From the NCBI RefSeq assembly GCF_030462475.1, contig NZ_JASMRZ010000030.1:23765-61592 (forward strand): a stretch of 37,828 nt of DNA, read 5' to 3'. The number at the start of each line of letters is the position of its first letter. Within the stretch, counting starts at the first letter, position 1. The notes under the pieces are model-generated. The model searched no databases and had not been told where the DNA came from. It saw only the letters and a program-made list of their open reading frames with translations. The position numbers and the translations under genes were made by a program. Source of the DNA: Variovorax sp. CAN15. GTDB taxonomy: Bacteria > Pseudomonadota > Gammaproteobacteria > Burkholderiales > Burkholderiaceae_C. Shown here in pieces: positions 7,172-15,394 of this stretch.

Positions 7172-9094
7172 CTAGGTGCGCTGGCCCATTTCCACGAGGC
7201 GGTTGTCGGGCAGCTCGAAATAGTCGGAAGCCCGCCCCGCATTGCGCTGCAGCCAGCCGAAGAGCGCACGCCGGACCGGGTTCATGCCCGGCAGGTTCTC
7301 CTCCCCCACCGAGGCACGCGAGACGAAGTACGAAGTCTTCATCGAGTCGATCGCCAGCGTCTTCTGGTAGGCCAGGATGCGGATGAATTCCGGCACATCG
7401 GGCCGCTCCATGAAGCCGTGGCGCGCCGTGACCATCCAGATGCCCTCCATCAGCTGCTCCGCCTCGATGCGGATGCGTGCATCGACGCGCGGCGTGTCGC
7501 AGGGCAGCACGCGCAGCACGATCACCTGCTCATGCAGCACCTGGTTGTGCTTGAGGTTGTGCAGCAGCGCATGCGGCACCGCCGTGGCGTCGGGGTTCAG
7601 GAACACCGCCGTGCCGCTCACCCGATGCGGCATGTGCTGCGCCAGCGATTCGACGAAGGGCCGCAACGGCAGGCTTTCGGCCGCGGCCGCCTCCAGCCCC
7701 AGGCGGCGGCCCTTGGCCCAGGTGGTGAAGACCACCATCACCACGACCGCTACCGCCAGCGTGAGCCAGCCGCCCTCTGCGATCTTGAGGCTGTTGGCCA
7801 CCACGAAAGTCAGGTCGACCACCGCGAAGGCCGTCACGCCGATCACCACCGCCACCTTGTTCCAGCGCCACAGCCCCCAGGCGACGATGCCGGCCAGCAG
7901 CGTGGTCGTCACCATGGTGATCGACACCGCGATGCCGTAGGCCGCCGACAGCGCCCCGGAGCTCCTGAAGCCCAGCACCAGCAGCAGTACGCCCACCATC
8001 AGCAGCCAGTTGACCGCCGGCACGTAGATCTGCCCGATGGCCGTGCCCGAGGTCTGGATCACCCGCATGCGCGGCAGGTAGCCCATGCGCATCGCGTGCG
8101 CCGTGAGCGAGAACGCGCCCGAGATCACCGCCTGCGAGGCGATGACCGTCGCCGTCGCGGCCAGCACCACCATCGGCAGCACGCCCCACGAGGGAAAGAG
8201 CCGGAAGAACGGGTTGTCGATGGCAGCCGGGTTCGCCAGCACCAGCGCGCCCTGCCCGAAGTAGTTCAGCACCAGACCCGGCAGCGCGATGAAGAGCCAC
8301 GCCAGCCGGATCGGCTTCGCGCCGAAATGACCCATGTCGGCATAGAGCGCCTCGCCGCCCGTGAAAGCCAGGAACACCGCGCCCAGCACCGCCAGTGACT
8401 GCGCCCGATGCTCGACAAGGAAGCCCAGGGCGCGCCGCGGATCGAGCGCCGCCAGCACCTGCGGCTGCTGCAGCACCTGCCACGCGCCGGCCACCCCCAG
8501 CACGACGAACCACAGCAGCATGACCGGCCCGAAGATCTTGCCGACCGTGCCCGTGCCCTTCTTCTGCACCATGAAGAGCGCGATCAGGATCGCCACCGTG
8601 ATCGGCAGCACCGCGCGCTGCAGCACCGGCGCCTGCACCTCCAGCCCCTCGACCGCCGACAGCACCGAGATGGCCGGCGTGATCAGGCTGTCGCCATAGA
8701 ACATGGCAGCGCCCACCAGGCCCAGCAGGCCGATGGCGTTCCACACCCACGGCCTGGTCTTCGGCCCCGCCACGGCGCTGCGCGCGAGCGCCTGCAGCGC
8801 CAGGATGCCGCCTTCGCCGTCGTGGTCGGCGCGCAGCACGAACACCACGTACTTCAGCGTGACCACGAACATCAGCCCCCAGAAGATCAGCGAGAGCAGC
8901 CCCAGCACCGAATCGGGCGAGAACGGCACGCCGTGCTCGGGGTTCATCGTTTCCTTGAAGGCGTACAGCGGCGAGGTGCCGATGTCGCCGAAAACGACGC
9001 CCAGCGCCGCCACCATGAGCGCCGGGCCCGCCGGGTGCGCCGCCTCGCCGTACGCTGAAACCTGGGACCCGGAAGCCGGAGCGGATGCTTTCAT
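7172..9094 (-). CDS. kup: Low-affinity potassium uptake permease Kup
   Basis: A 640-residue KUP/HAK/KT potassium-proton symporter of the inner membrane, close to the usual ~620-630 residues. The signature GVVFGDIGTSPLYAFKE appears at the start of the membrane domain. About 12 hydrophobic helices follow, then a C-terminal cytoplasmic domain from about residue 475. I chose the ATG at 9092-9094 (MKASAPASG). Upstream in-frame ATGs would add residues unlike the family, though no start has a strong ribosome-binding site. It is divergent from hpnC with 73 bases between the two starts. The stop lies about 118 bases before the RND operon on the same strand; no canonical terminator is seen there. Confidence 0.95.
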   Translation of the reverse strand: MKASAPASGSQVSAYGEAAHPAGPALMVAALGVVFGDIGTSPLYAFKETMNPEHGVPFSPDSVLGLLSLIFWGLMFVVTLKYVVFVLRADHDGEGGILALQALARSAVAGPKTRPWVWNAIGLLGLVGAAMFYGDSLITPAISVLSAVEGLEVQAPVLQRAVLPITVAILIALFMVQKKGTGTVGKIFGPVMLLWFVVLGVAGAWQVLQQPQVLAALDPRRALGFLVEHRAQSLAVLGAVFLAFTGGEALYADMGHFGAKPIRLAWLFIALPGLVLNYFGQGALVLANPAAIDNPFFRLFPSWGVLPMVVLAATATVIASQAVISGAFSLTAHAMRMGYLPRMRVIQTSGTAIGQIYVPAVNWLLMVGVLLLVLGFRSSGALSAAYGIAVSITMVTTTLLAGIVAWGLWRWNKVAVVIGVTAFAVVDLTFVVANSLKIAEGGWLTLAVAVVVMVVFTTWAKGRRLGLEAAAAESLPLRPFVESLAQHMPHRVSGTAVFLNPDATAVPHALLHNLKHNQVLHEQVIVLRVLPCDTPRVDARIRIEAEQLMEGIWMVTARHGFMERPDVPEFIRILAYQKTLAIDSMKTSYFVSRASVGEENLPGMNPVRRALFGWLQRNAGRASDYFELPDNRLVEMGQRT

Positions 9095-9167
9095 GAAGCG
9101 GGAAGTTCGTAGTGGCGACGCTGCGAGCATAGTGCCGGGGCATTGCGCCGTCGCTGACAATCGTGGC

Positions 9168-10082
9168 GTGTCCGCCACTCCCCAACATGCCGCGCCGCCG
9201 GCGCACTACGAAAACTTCCCCGTAGCCTCCTGGCTATGCCCGCCGCATCTGCGCCCGCCGATCGCCGCGATCTACCACTTCGCCCGCACCGCCGACGACA
9301 TCGCCGACGAAGGCAGCGCCTCGCCCGCCGAGCGCCTTGCCGAACTGCGCGCCTACCGCGAAGAACTGGCCACCGCCGCCCGGGGCGAAGTGCTCCCCGA
9401 ATCCCGCTGGCCCCATGTGTTCGGCCCGCTGGCCCACAGCATCGTCCGGCACGGCCTGCCCGAGGACCTGCTCGCCGACCTGCTGAGCGCCTTCATGCAG
9501 GACATCGAGAAAACCCGCGACCACGGCACCTATGCCGACCGCGCCGAACTGCTCGACTACTGCCGCCGCTCCGCCAACCCCGTCGGTCGCCTGCTGCTGC
9601 ACCTGTACGGCGTGCACGACGCCGAGGCGCTGGTTCAGAGCGACGCCATCTGCAGCGCCCTGCAGCTCATCAACTTCTGGCAGGACCCGAGTGTCGACCT
9701 GCCGCGCGGCCGCTTCTACTTTCCGCTGACCGACTGCGACCGGCGCAGCCTCTCGCCCGAGAACTTCAAGGTCTTCGCGCCGCTTTCGCAAGCGGAGCCT
9801 CCGCAGGAAGCTATCAATCTGATAGCAGTCGTGTCGCACTGGGCGCGCGAACTCATGACCGAGGGTGCCCCCCTCGTGCACCGCCTGCCCGGCCGCGCCG
9901 GCTGGGAGCTGCGCTTCGTGGTGCAGGGCGGGCTGCGCATCCTCGACAAGATCCAGGACCTGGGCTTCGACACCTTCACCCAGCGCCCCGCCATCGGCAA
10001 GCTCGACGCGCCGGTGCTGCTCTGGAAGGCCCTGCGGATGCGGAGACAATCACGCCCCATGAAAGCAGCGCCTCCCCGATGA
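9168..10082 (+). CDS. hpnC: Squalene synthase HpnC (hydroxysqualene-forming step of hopanoid pathway)
   Basis: A 304-residue trans-isoprenyl diphosphate synthase-like protein. In the hpnCDE route HpnD makes presqualene diphosphate, HpnC converts it to hydroxysqualene and HpnE reduces that to squalene. The first Asp-rich motif is DDIAD (residues 43-47); the second region reads NFWQDPSVDLPRGR. A GTG at 9168-9170 gives the N-terminus (M)SATPQHAAPPAHYENFPVAS, which fits the family. No good Shine-Dalgarno is visible, and a hairpin (GTGGCG/CGCCAC, 9163-9178) covers the start. Residues 209-220 (AEPPQEAINLIA) are encoded by a double palindrome that looks like an in-frame repeat insertion. The stop overlaps the hpnD start (ATGA). 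Confidence 0.92.
   Translation: MSATPQHAAPPAHYENFPVASWLCPPHLRPPIAAIYHFARTADDIADEGSASPAERLAELRAYREELATAARGEVLPESRWPHVFGPLAHSIVRHGLPEDLLADLLSAFMQDIEKTRDHGTYADRAELLDYCRRSANPVGRLLLHLYGVHDAEALVQSDAICSALQLINFWQDPSVDLPRGRFYFPLTDCDRRSLSPENFKVFAPLSQAEPPQEAINLIAVVSHWARELMTEGAPLVHRLPGRAGWELRFVVQGGLRILDKIQDLGFDTFTQRPAIGKLDAPVLLWKALRMRRQSRPMKAAPPR
9792..9826. repeat. Double palindrome inside hpnC, probable small repeat insertion
   Basis: Two adjacent perfect inverted repeats lie within the hpnC reading frame: GCGGAG-C-CTCCGC (9792-9804) and GCTATCA-ATC-TGATAGC (9810-9826). The second is AT-rich compared with its surroundings. From memory, GCTATCA...TGATAGC-like palindromes are scattered in Comamonadaceae genomes; I could not check this. 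The element keeps the frame and encodes about 12 residues downstream of the second catalytic motif. Confidence 0.55.
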
Positions 10083-10918
10083 CCCCCGAGCAATACGTGC
10101 AAGACAAGGCCGCCGCCTCGGGCAGCAGTTTCTATTACGCCTTCCTGTTCCTTCCCAAGCCGCGCCGCGCCGCGATCACGGCCTTCTATGCCTTCTGCCG
10201 CGAAGTCGACGACGTGGTCGACGAGGTCAGCGACCCCGGCGTGGCCGCCACCAAGCTCGCCTGGTGGCGCACCGAGGTTGCCCAGTCGTTCGCCGGTACG
10301 CCTCGCCATCCGGTGATGCAGGCGCTGATGCCGCACGCCGCGGCCTACGGCATCGAGGCCCGCCAGCTCAGCGAGGTGATCGACGGCTGCCAGATGGACC
10401 TCGACCAGACGCGCTATCTCGACTTCCAGGGCCTCGCGCGCTACTGCCACCTCGTGGCCGGCGTGGTCGGCGAGGTCGCCGCCCGCATCTTCGGCCAGAC
10501 CGATGCCCAGACCACCGCCTACGCCCACAAGCTCGGTTTGGCGCTGCAGCTCACCAACATCCTGCGCGACGTGGGTGAAGACGCCCTGCGCGGTCGCATC
10601 TACCTGCCCGTCAACGAGTTGCAGAAATTCGACGTGAAGGCGCACGAGCTACTGAACCGCGTGCACTCCGAGCGCTTCGTCGAGCTGATGAAGTTCCAGG
10701 CCGCCCGCGCCCACTCCGCCTACGACGAAGCGCTCGCCCTGCTCCCGCTGGCCGACCGCCGTTCGCAGAAGCCCGGCCTGATGATGGCCAGCATCTACCG
10801 CACCCTGCTGCGCGAGATCGAACGCGACAACTTCCAGGTGCTGAACCAGCGCGTGAGCCTGACGCCGGTGCGCAAGTTCTGGCTGGCTTGGAAAGTCCAA
10901 GCCCTCGGACGCATCTGA
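10079..10918 (+). CDS. hpnD: Presqualene diphosphate synthase HpnD
   Basis: A 279-residue head-to-head farnesyl diphosphate condensing enzyme of the squalene/phytoene synthase superfamily. The first Asp-rich motif is REVDDVVDEV (DDVVD at residues 44-48). The second is LTNILRDVGEDALRGRIYLP, the classic squalene/phytoene synthase signature with the metal-binding NxxxDxxxD. The ATG at 10079 overlaps the hpnC TGA by four bases and the stop is two bases before the hpnE start, so hpnCDE form a tight operon. Length and motifs are normal. Confidence 0.95.
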   Translation: MTPEQYVQDKAAASGSSFYYAFLFLPKPRRAAITAFYAFCREVDDVVDEVSDPGVAATKLAWWRTEVAQSFAGTPRHPVMQALMPHAAAYGIEARQLSEVIDGCQMDLDQTRYLDFQGLARYCHLVAGVVGEVAARIFGQTDAQTTAYAHKLGLALQLTNILRDVGEDALRGRIYLPVNELQKFDVKAHELLNRVHSERFVELMKFQAARAHSAYDEALALLPLADRRSQKPGLMMASIYRTLLREIERDNFQVLNQRVSLTPVRKFWLAWKVQALGRI

Positions 10919-10920
10919 GC

Positions 10921-12180
10921 TTGAGCAAGAAGACCGCCGTCATCGGCGCCGGCTGGGCCGGCCTTGCCTGCGCGGTGGAGGCCACGCGCCTCGGCCATGC
11001 CGTCACGCTGTTCGAGGCTGCGCACATGCCGGGCGGCCGGGCGCGGCGGGTCGACAACATGCACGGGCTGGCGCTGGACAACGGCCAGCACATCATGATC
11101 GGCGCGTACACCGCCACGCTGCAGCTGATGCGCGATGTGGGCGTGGATGTCGAAGGCGCGCTGCTGCGGCTGCCGCTCTCGCTGCGTTTTGCCGATGGCG
11201 GCGGGCTGAAGCTGCCCCGGCTGCCTGCGCCGCTCGACCTGCTGGCGGGCATCTTCACGGCGCGCGGCTGGACGTGGCGCGACAGGTCGTCGCTGCTGCG
11301 CACCGCCATCGGCTGGAGGCTCTCGGGCTTTCGCTGCGAGCGCGGCACGACGGTTGCCGATCTGTGCGCCGGGCTCACTCCGCGCGTGATGCGGGAGCTG
11401 ATCGAGCCGCTGTGCGTTTCCGCGCTCAACACGCCCGTGGCGCAATCGAGCGGTGAAGTCTTCCTGCGCGTGCTGAAGGACGCGCTGTTCAGCGGAAGCG
11501 GCGGCGCCGACCTGCTGCTGCCGCGCGCCGATCTCGGGGCGCTGCTGCCCGATGCCGCGATCCGCTGGCTGACGCAGCAAGGCGCCACGGTGCGCACCGG
11601 CACGCGCGTGCGTGCCATCGCATCCGAAGCCGGGCTGTGGCTGGTCGACGGAGAAGCCTTCGACCAGATCGTGCTGGCCTGCGCGCCGTGGGACGCGGCG
11701 CGGCTGGTCCGCGCCTCGGGCCTGCCTGCGGACCGCTGGTGTGAAACCACCGAGGCGCTGCGCTTCGAGGCCATCGCGACCATCTATGTGCGTGGCGCCA
11801 GGCCGCTGGCCGAGCCGATGCTCGCGCTTCGCAGCGATCCGGCCAAGGCACCGGCCCAGTTCGTTTTCGACAGGAGCCGGCTCGGCGGCATGCAGGGTGT
11901 GCTTGCGATGGTCGTGAGCGCGAACGAGGCGTCGCGCGAGGTGCTGGAAGAACAGGTCATCGCACAAGCCGCCGCCCAGCTGGGCCAATCGAACCTGCAG
12001 CTGGTGCAGACCGTGATCGAGAAACGCGCCACCTTCGCCTGCACGCCCGGCCTCGCGCGGCCGCACTCGGTCATCGCACCGGGCCTGCAAGCCTGCGGCG
12101 ACTACATCGAAGGCCCCTACCCCGCCACGCTCGAAGGCGCGGTGCTCAGCGGGCTCGCCGCCGCCAGATCGCTGGATTGA
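10921..12180 (+). CDS. hpnE: Hydroxysqualene dehydroxylase HpnE (FAD-dependent)
   Basis: A 419-residue FAD-dependent amine oxidase/phytoene-desaturase-like enzyme that reduces hydroxysqualene to squalene. The N-terminal dinucleotide-binding motif is VIGAGWAGLACAVEA, followed by GGRARR, and the C-terminal FAD-contact region ends CGDYIEGPYPATLEGAVLSG. The start is the TTG at 10921, giving (M)SKKTAVIGAG; a TTG at 10888 would overlap hpnD by 31 bases and add an unlikely leader. It is the third gene of the hpnCDE operon. The shc cyclase that would make hopene is not in the window. Confidence 0.92.
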   Translation: MSKKTAVIGAGWAGLACAVEATRLGHAVTLFEAAHMPGGRARRVDNMHGLALDNGQHIMIGAYTATLQLMRDVGVDVEGALLRLPLSLRFADGGGLKLPRLPAPLDLLAGIFTARGWTWRDRSSLLRTAIGWRLSGFRCERGTTVADLCAGLTPRVMRELIEPLCVSALNTPVAQSSGEVFLRVLKDALFSGSGGADLLLPRADLGALLPDAAIRWLTQQGATVRTGTRVRAIASEAGLWLVDGEAFDQIVLACAPWDAARLVRASGLPADRWCETTEALRFEAIATIYVRGARPLAEPMLALRSDPAKAPAQFVFDRSRLGGMQGVLAMVVSANEASREVLEEQVIAQAAAQLGQSNLQLVQTVIEKRATFACTPGLARPHSVIAPGLQACGDYIEGPYPATLEGAVLSGLAAARSLD

Positions 12181-12184
12181 CGCC

Positions 12185-12493
12185 ATGACGACCGGACTGC
12201 GCTACCTCGACTTCGACTACAGCGAAGACACCGAAGGCCACGGCACCTTCGACGCCATGGCATCGACTCCGCCCGACAAGACGCCCGAAGTGCGGGCCGA
12301 AGTCGCCCTGTTGCTGGCCTGGGCCGAGGCGACCTTTCCCGATGCGCGCGGCGCCCTCGACGAAGGCGCGGCGTGGGACTTCGACCTGCAGGAATCGAGC
12401 GAGGACGATCCGCGCTACGACACCATCACCCTCTCGATCAGCGGCAACGCCGACTTCTGCGCGGCACTGCGCGAGCGCTTCGGGCTCGACTGA
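12185..12493 (+). CDS. Small conserved protein of unknown function
   Basis: A 102-residue acidic protein (MTTGLRYLDFDYSEDTEGHG) with no signal peptide or membrane segment. A central helix-rich stretch (VRAEVALLLAWAEATFP) precedes a C-terminal segment ending in FCAALRERFGLD. It starts four bases after the hpnE stop and so is probably co-transcribed with hpnCDE, but nothing in the sequence ties it to hopanoid chemistry. Composition and codon use match the neighbours, supporting a real gene. I do not recognise a named family. Confidence 0.8.
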   Translation: MTTGLRYLDFDYSEDTEGHGTFDAMASTPPDKTPEVRAEVALLLAWAEATFPDARGALDEGAAWDFDLQESSEDDPRYDTITLSISGNADFCAALRERFGLD

Positions 12494-12512
12494 GGAAGGC
12501 GGAAAGCGGGAA

Positions 12513-13154
12513 TCAGGCCGCCTTGTTGCGCAGGCGCAGCAGGCTCAGCCCCAGCAGCACGAAGGCTCCGCCCGACACCTTGTTGAAGATGCGCGTGCGG
12601 CGCGGGTCGGAGAGCTGCCTGCGCAGCAGCCGCGCCAGCAGCACATAGAACGAATGCGCGATCACCGAGGCAGCTGCGAAGGTACCGGTCAGCACCGCGA
12701 ACTGCGTGAGGATCGGCGCGTCCTGCGTGAGGAACTGCGGGAACAGCGCGGAGAAGAAAAGAATGCCCTTGGGGTTGGTCAGCGCCACCGTCATCCCGTG
12801 GCCGAAGAGGCGCCAGCTCGAACGCGGTGCCGCGCCGCCCTGGCTGCCCTGCACGTCGGCGAACACGCTGCCCTGGCTGCGCCATTGCTTGATGCCTAGG
12901 TAGATCAGGTAGGCCGCGCCAGCCAGCTTCAGCACCATGAAGGCATGAGCCGAGGTGGAAAGCACCACGCCCAGCCCGGCCATCGCGGCGGCCGACACCA
13001 TGAAGAGCCCCGCCGCGTTGCCCAGCGAACTGATCATCGCGCGTCGCGGCCCCGCGCTCATCGAGTTCGAGACCGCGAGCAGCACGGCCGGCCCCGGGGT
13101 GAAAGCGACGAGCAGCGTGACGCCGCAGAAGATGAGCCAGTTGGAGAGATGCAC
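12513..13154 (-). CDS. LysE/RhtB-family amino-acid exporter
   Basis: A 213-residue inner-membrane protein with about six hydrophobic segments. It shows the family hallmark near the N-terminus, LLVAFTPGPAVLLAVSNSMSAG, and the following GNAAGLFMV segment. A second hallmark, MTVALTNPKGILFFSALFPQF, lies mid-protein. RhtB members export homoserine, threonine or other small amino acids; the substrate cannot be assigned. It is convergent with the gene ending at 12493. The C-terminal ARTRIFNKVSGGAFVLLGLSLL region fits RhtB proteins. Confidence 0.92.
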   Translation of the reverse strand: MHLSNWLIFCGVTLLVAFTPGPAVLLAVSNSMSAGPRRAMISSLGNAAGLFMVSAAAMAGLGVVLSTSAHAFMVLKLAGAAYLIYLGIKQWRSQGSVFADVQGSQGGAAPRSSWRLFGHGMTVALTNPKGILFFSALFPQFLTQDAPILTQFAVLTGTFAAASVIAHSFYVLLARLLRRQLSDPRRTRIFNKVSGGAFVLLGLSLLRLRNKAA

Positions 13155-13281
13155 TTTGGGGTTCCTGCCCGGCGCGAAGCCGCAAGACGTTGAGACAGCC
13201 GGGAAACTATAGTCAGCCCGGCGCGCGGCTGCAGACGCCGCGCCAATATCCCTCGGCCCGCATCACGGAAAAACGGACACC

Positions 13282-13587
13282 ATGGTCACCTGCTACCTGC
13301 GATACATCGTCGACGCCTACAAGCTCAAGGAATTCGAGCACTACGGCAAACTCTGGATTCCACTGGTCGAGAAATTCGGCGGCAAGCACCACGGCTACTT
13401 CCTGCCCTCGGAGGGCACGAACAACGTGGCGCTCGCGATGTTCACCTTCCCGAGCCTGGCCGCCTACGAGAAGTACCGCGCCGACTCGATGCAGGACCCG
13501 GAATGCCAGGCCGCGTTCAAGTACGCGGAAGAAACCCGCTGCATCGTGAGCTACGAACGCAGCTTCTTCCGCCCGGTCTTCAGCTGA
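13282..13587 (+). CDS. NIPSNAP-family protein
   Basis: A 101-residue ferredoxin-like-fold protein (MVTCYLRYIVDAYKLKEFEHYGKLW by segments) with the NIPSNAP pattern: an N-terminal beta strand, a helix with YGKLWIPLVEKFGG, and HHGYFLPSEGTNN before the second half FPSLAAYEKYR. Bacterial NIPSNAP proteins are mostly uncharacterised; some resemble dimeric alpha-beta barrel proteins. It is divergent from the LysE-type exporter (127-bp gap) and convergent with the HAD gene, only four bases separating the stops. No terminator is visible between them. Confidence 0.88.
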   Translation: MVTCYLRYIVDAYKLKEFEHYGKLWIPLVEKFGGKHHGYFLPSEGTNNVALAMFTFPSLAAYEKYRADSMQDPECQAAFKYAEETRCIVSYERSFFRPVFS

Positions 13588-13591
13588 CGCC

Positions 13592-14323
13592 TCAGCCGCC
13601 CAGCGCCATGCACAGCGCGTGCAGGTTCGGCACGATCAGCTGTGGCCGCGCGCCGTGCACCCAGGGGCGTTCGTCGCGCACCAGCCAGGCGGCCTGCATG
13701 CCGGCATTGAGCGCGCCGACCACGTCCAGCTCGGCATCGTCGCCCACGTGCAGCACATCCTTGGGCAGCAGGCCGACCGACGCGGCGGCGGCGCGGAAGA
13801 TGGGCGCGTGCGGCTTGCCGCTGCCGAAGGCGCGTGCGTTGAAGGCGGTGCGGAACCAGCGGCCCACGCCGGTCTTGTGGATGTCGGCGTTGCCATTGGA
13901 GACCGCCACCAGCGGATAGCGTTCGCTGAGCCACTTCAGCGCCGGCAGCGCGTCGTCGTACAGCGTCACGCGCTGGCGCTCGGCGAAGAAGGCGTCGAAG
14001 GCCGGGTCGGCCAGCGCCGGGTCTTCGCCCGCGCGGGTGAGTGCGGTGCGGATCGACTCTCGGCGCAGTGCGCTCAGGTCGTGCGCGAGGTCTGAGCGCT
14101 CCTTGGCGGTGGCTTCGCGCAGCTCGCGCAGGATGCCTGGCGTCATCAGCAGCGTGGCCGTCTTGGGCGCCTCGCGCAGCAGCCACGCATGCAGCACGGC
14201 CTCGGCGCGTTCGATGGTCGGCCAGATCGGCCAGAGGGTGTCGTCGAGGTCCAGTGAGATCGCCGAGATGCGCTTGAGATCGAGAGGCGCGGCGCCCGCG
14301 GGCACCGGGGAAGCGGAAGTCAT
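13592..14323 (-). CDS. HAD-superfamily hydrolase (haloacid dehalogenase-like phosphatase)
   Basis: A 243-residue cytoplasmic hydrolase. Motif I, with nucleophile and acid aspartates, is SLDLDDTLWP near residue 25. A helical cap follows (about 40-120). Motif II is VAVSNGNADI, the motif III lysine is in GSGKPHAPIF, and motif IV is HVGDDAELDVVGA. All catalytic positions are present. The start (MTSASPVPAG) is at 14323, only 15 bases from the divergent hemH start. A YjjG/sugar-phosphatase-like role is possible but the substrate is unknown. Confidence 0.92.
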   Translation of the reverse strand: MTSASPVPAGAAPLDLKRISAISLDLDDTLWPIWPTIERAEAVLHAWLLREAPKTATLLMTPGILRELREATAKERSDLAHDLSALRRESIRTALTRAGEDPALADPAFDAFFAERQRVTLYDDALPALKWLSERYPLVAVSNGNADIHKTGVGRWFRTAFNARAFGSGKPHAPIFRAAAASVGLLPKDVLHVGDDAELDVVGALNAGMQAAWLVRDERPWVHGARPQLIVPNLHALCMALGG

Positions 14324-14338
14324 GCCTGAGAATATCGC

Positions 14339-15394
14339 ATGCCTTCGACCCAAGAGAACGCCTCTCCGAGTACCCCCGGTTCCCCAAGTGCCCCCCGCAC
14401 CGCGGTGCTCTGGTGCAACCTCGGCTCGCCCGACGCCCCCACCGCGGCCGCCGTGCGCCCCTACCTCGCCGACTTCCTGGGCGACCCGCGCGTGGTCGAG
14501 ATCCCGAAGGTGCTGTGGGCACCGATCCTGCACGGCATCATCCTTCGCACGCGGCCTGCCAAGTCGGCCGCCAAGTACGCGAGCATCTGGATGCGCGAAG
14601 GCTCGCCGCTCAAGGTATGGACGCAGAAGCAGGCCACGCTGCTGGCCGGCTGGCTCGGTGAGCGCGGCCATCGCGTGACGGTGCGCGACGCGATGCGCTA
14701 CGGCAGCCCCTCCATCGCCTCCCGGCTCGACGCGCTGAAGGCCGATGGCGCCACCCGCGTGCTGGTGCTGCAGGCCTACCCGCAGTACTCGGGCACCACC
14801 ACCGCGAGCGTGATCGACGCGGTGAATGCCTGGAGCAGCAGGCAGCGCCGCGTGCCCGAATTCCGCTTCGTCAACGACTACCACGACGACCCCGCCTACA
14901 TCGAGGCGCTGGCGCAGAGCATCGAGAAGCACTGGAAGACCGACGGCCGCGGCGAGGTGCTGCTGATGAGCTTCCACGGCATTCCCGCGCGCAACATCGC
15001 GCTGGGCGACCCGTACCAGGCGCAGTGCCTCGAAACCGCACGCCTGCTCGCGGCACGGCTGGGCCTTTCGAGCACCCAGTACCGCGTGACCTTCCAGTCG
15101 CGCTTCGGCAAGGCCAAGTGGCTGGAACCCTACACCGAGCCCACGCTGCGCGAACTCGGCGCCTCCGGCGTGAAGCGCGTCGATGTGGTCTGTCCGGGCT
15201 TCCCGGCCGACTGCCTCGAGACGCTCGAAGAAATCGCCATGGAAGGCCGCGAAGCCTTCCTGCACTCGGGCGGTGAAGCCTTCAGCTACATCCCCTGCCT
15301 CAACGACAGCCCGGCATGGATCACCGCGCTAGCGGGCATCGCCGAACGCAATCTGGCGGGCTGGCCCACGCAAGGAACAAGCACCACCCAATGA
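14339..15394 (+). CDS. hemH: Ferrochelatase (protoheme ferro-lyase)
   Basis: A 351-residue enzyme that inserts Fe2+ into protoporphyrin IX in the last step of heme b synthesis, at the cytoplasmic membrane face. The conserved start AVLWCNLGSPDAP follows a 20-residue Pro/Ser-rich extension. The catalytic histidine is in LLMSFHGIPARN (H213) and the conserved glutamate in ADCLETLEEI (E294). QYRVTFQSRFGKAKWLEPYT is the typical substrate-binding segment. The TGA overlaps the ATG of the next gene. The start is only 15 bases from that of the divergent HAD gene, so its promoter must overlap that coding sequence. Confidence 0.96.
   Translation: MPSTQENASPSTPGSPSAPRTAVLWCNLGSPDAPTAAAVRPYLADFLGDPRVVEIPKVLWAPILHGIILRTRPAKSAAKYASIWMREGSPLKVWTQKQATLLAGWLGERGHRVTVRDAMRYGSPSIASRLDALKADGATRVLVLQAYPQYSGTTTASVIDAVNAWSSRQRRVPEFRFVNDYHDDPAYIEALAQSIEKHWKTDGRGEVLLMSFHGIPARNIALGDPYQAQCLETARLLAARLGLSSTQYRVTFQSRFGKAKWLEPYTEPTLRELGASGVKRVDVVCPGFPADCLETLEEIAMEGREAFLHSGGEAFSYIPCLNDSPAWITALAGIAERNLAGWPTQGTSTTQ

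Noticed and set aside
8703..9167. Extended N-terminus of hpnC from an upstream in-frame ATG
   Set aside because: The extra ~155 residues are antisense to kup and unlike HpnC; the GTG at 9168 gives the expected N-terminus.
12496..12524. AAGGCGG...CCGCCTT hairpin between convergent genes as a terminator
   Set aside because: Seven-base stem with a 15-base loop, overlapping the last codons of the LysE-type gene, and no T-run; too weak.
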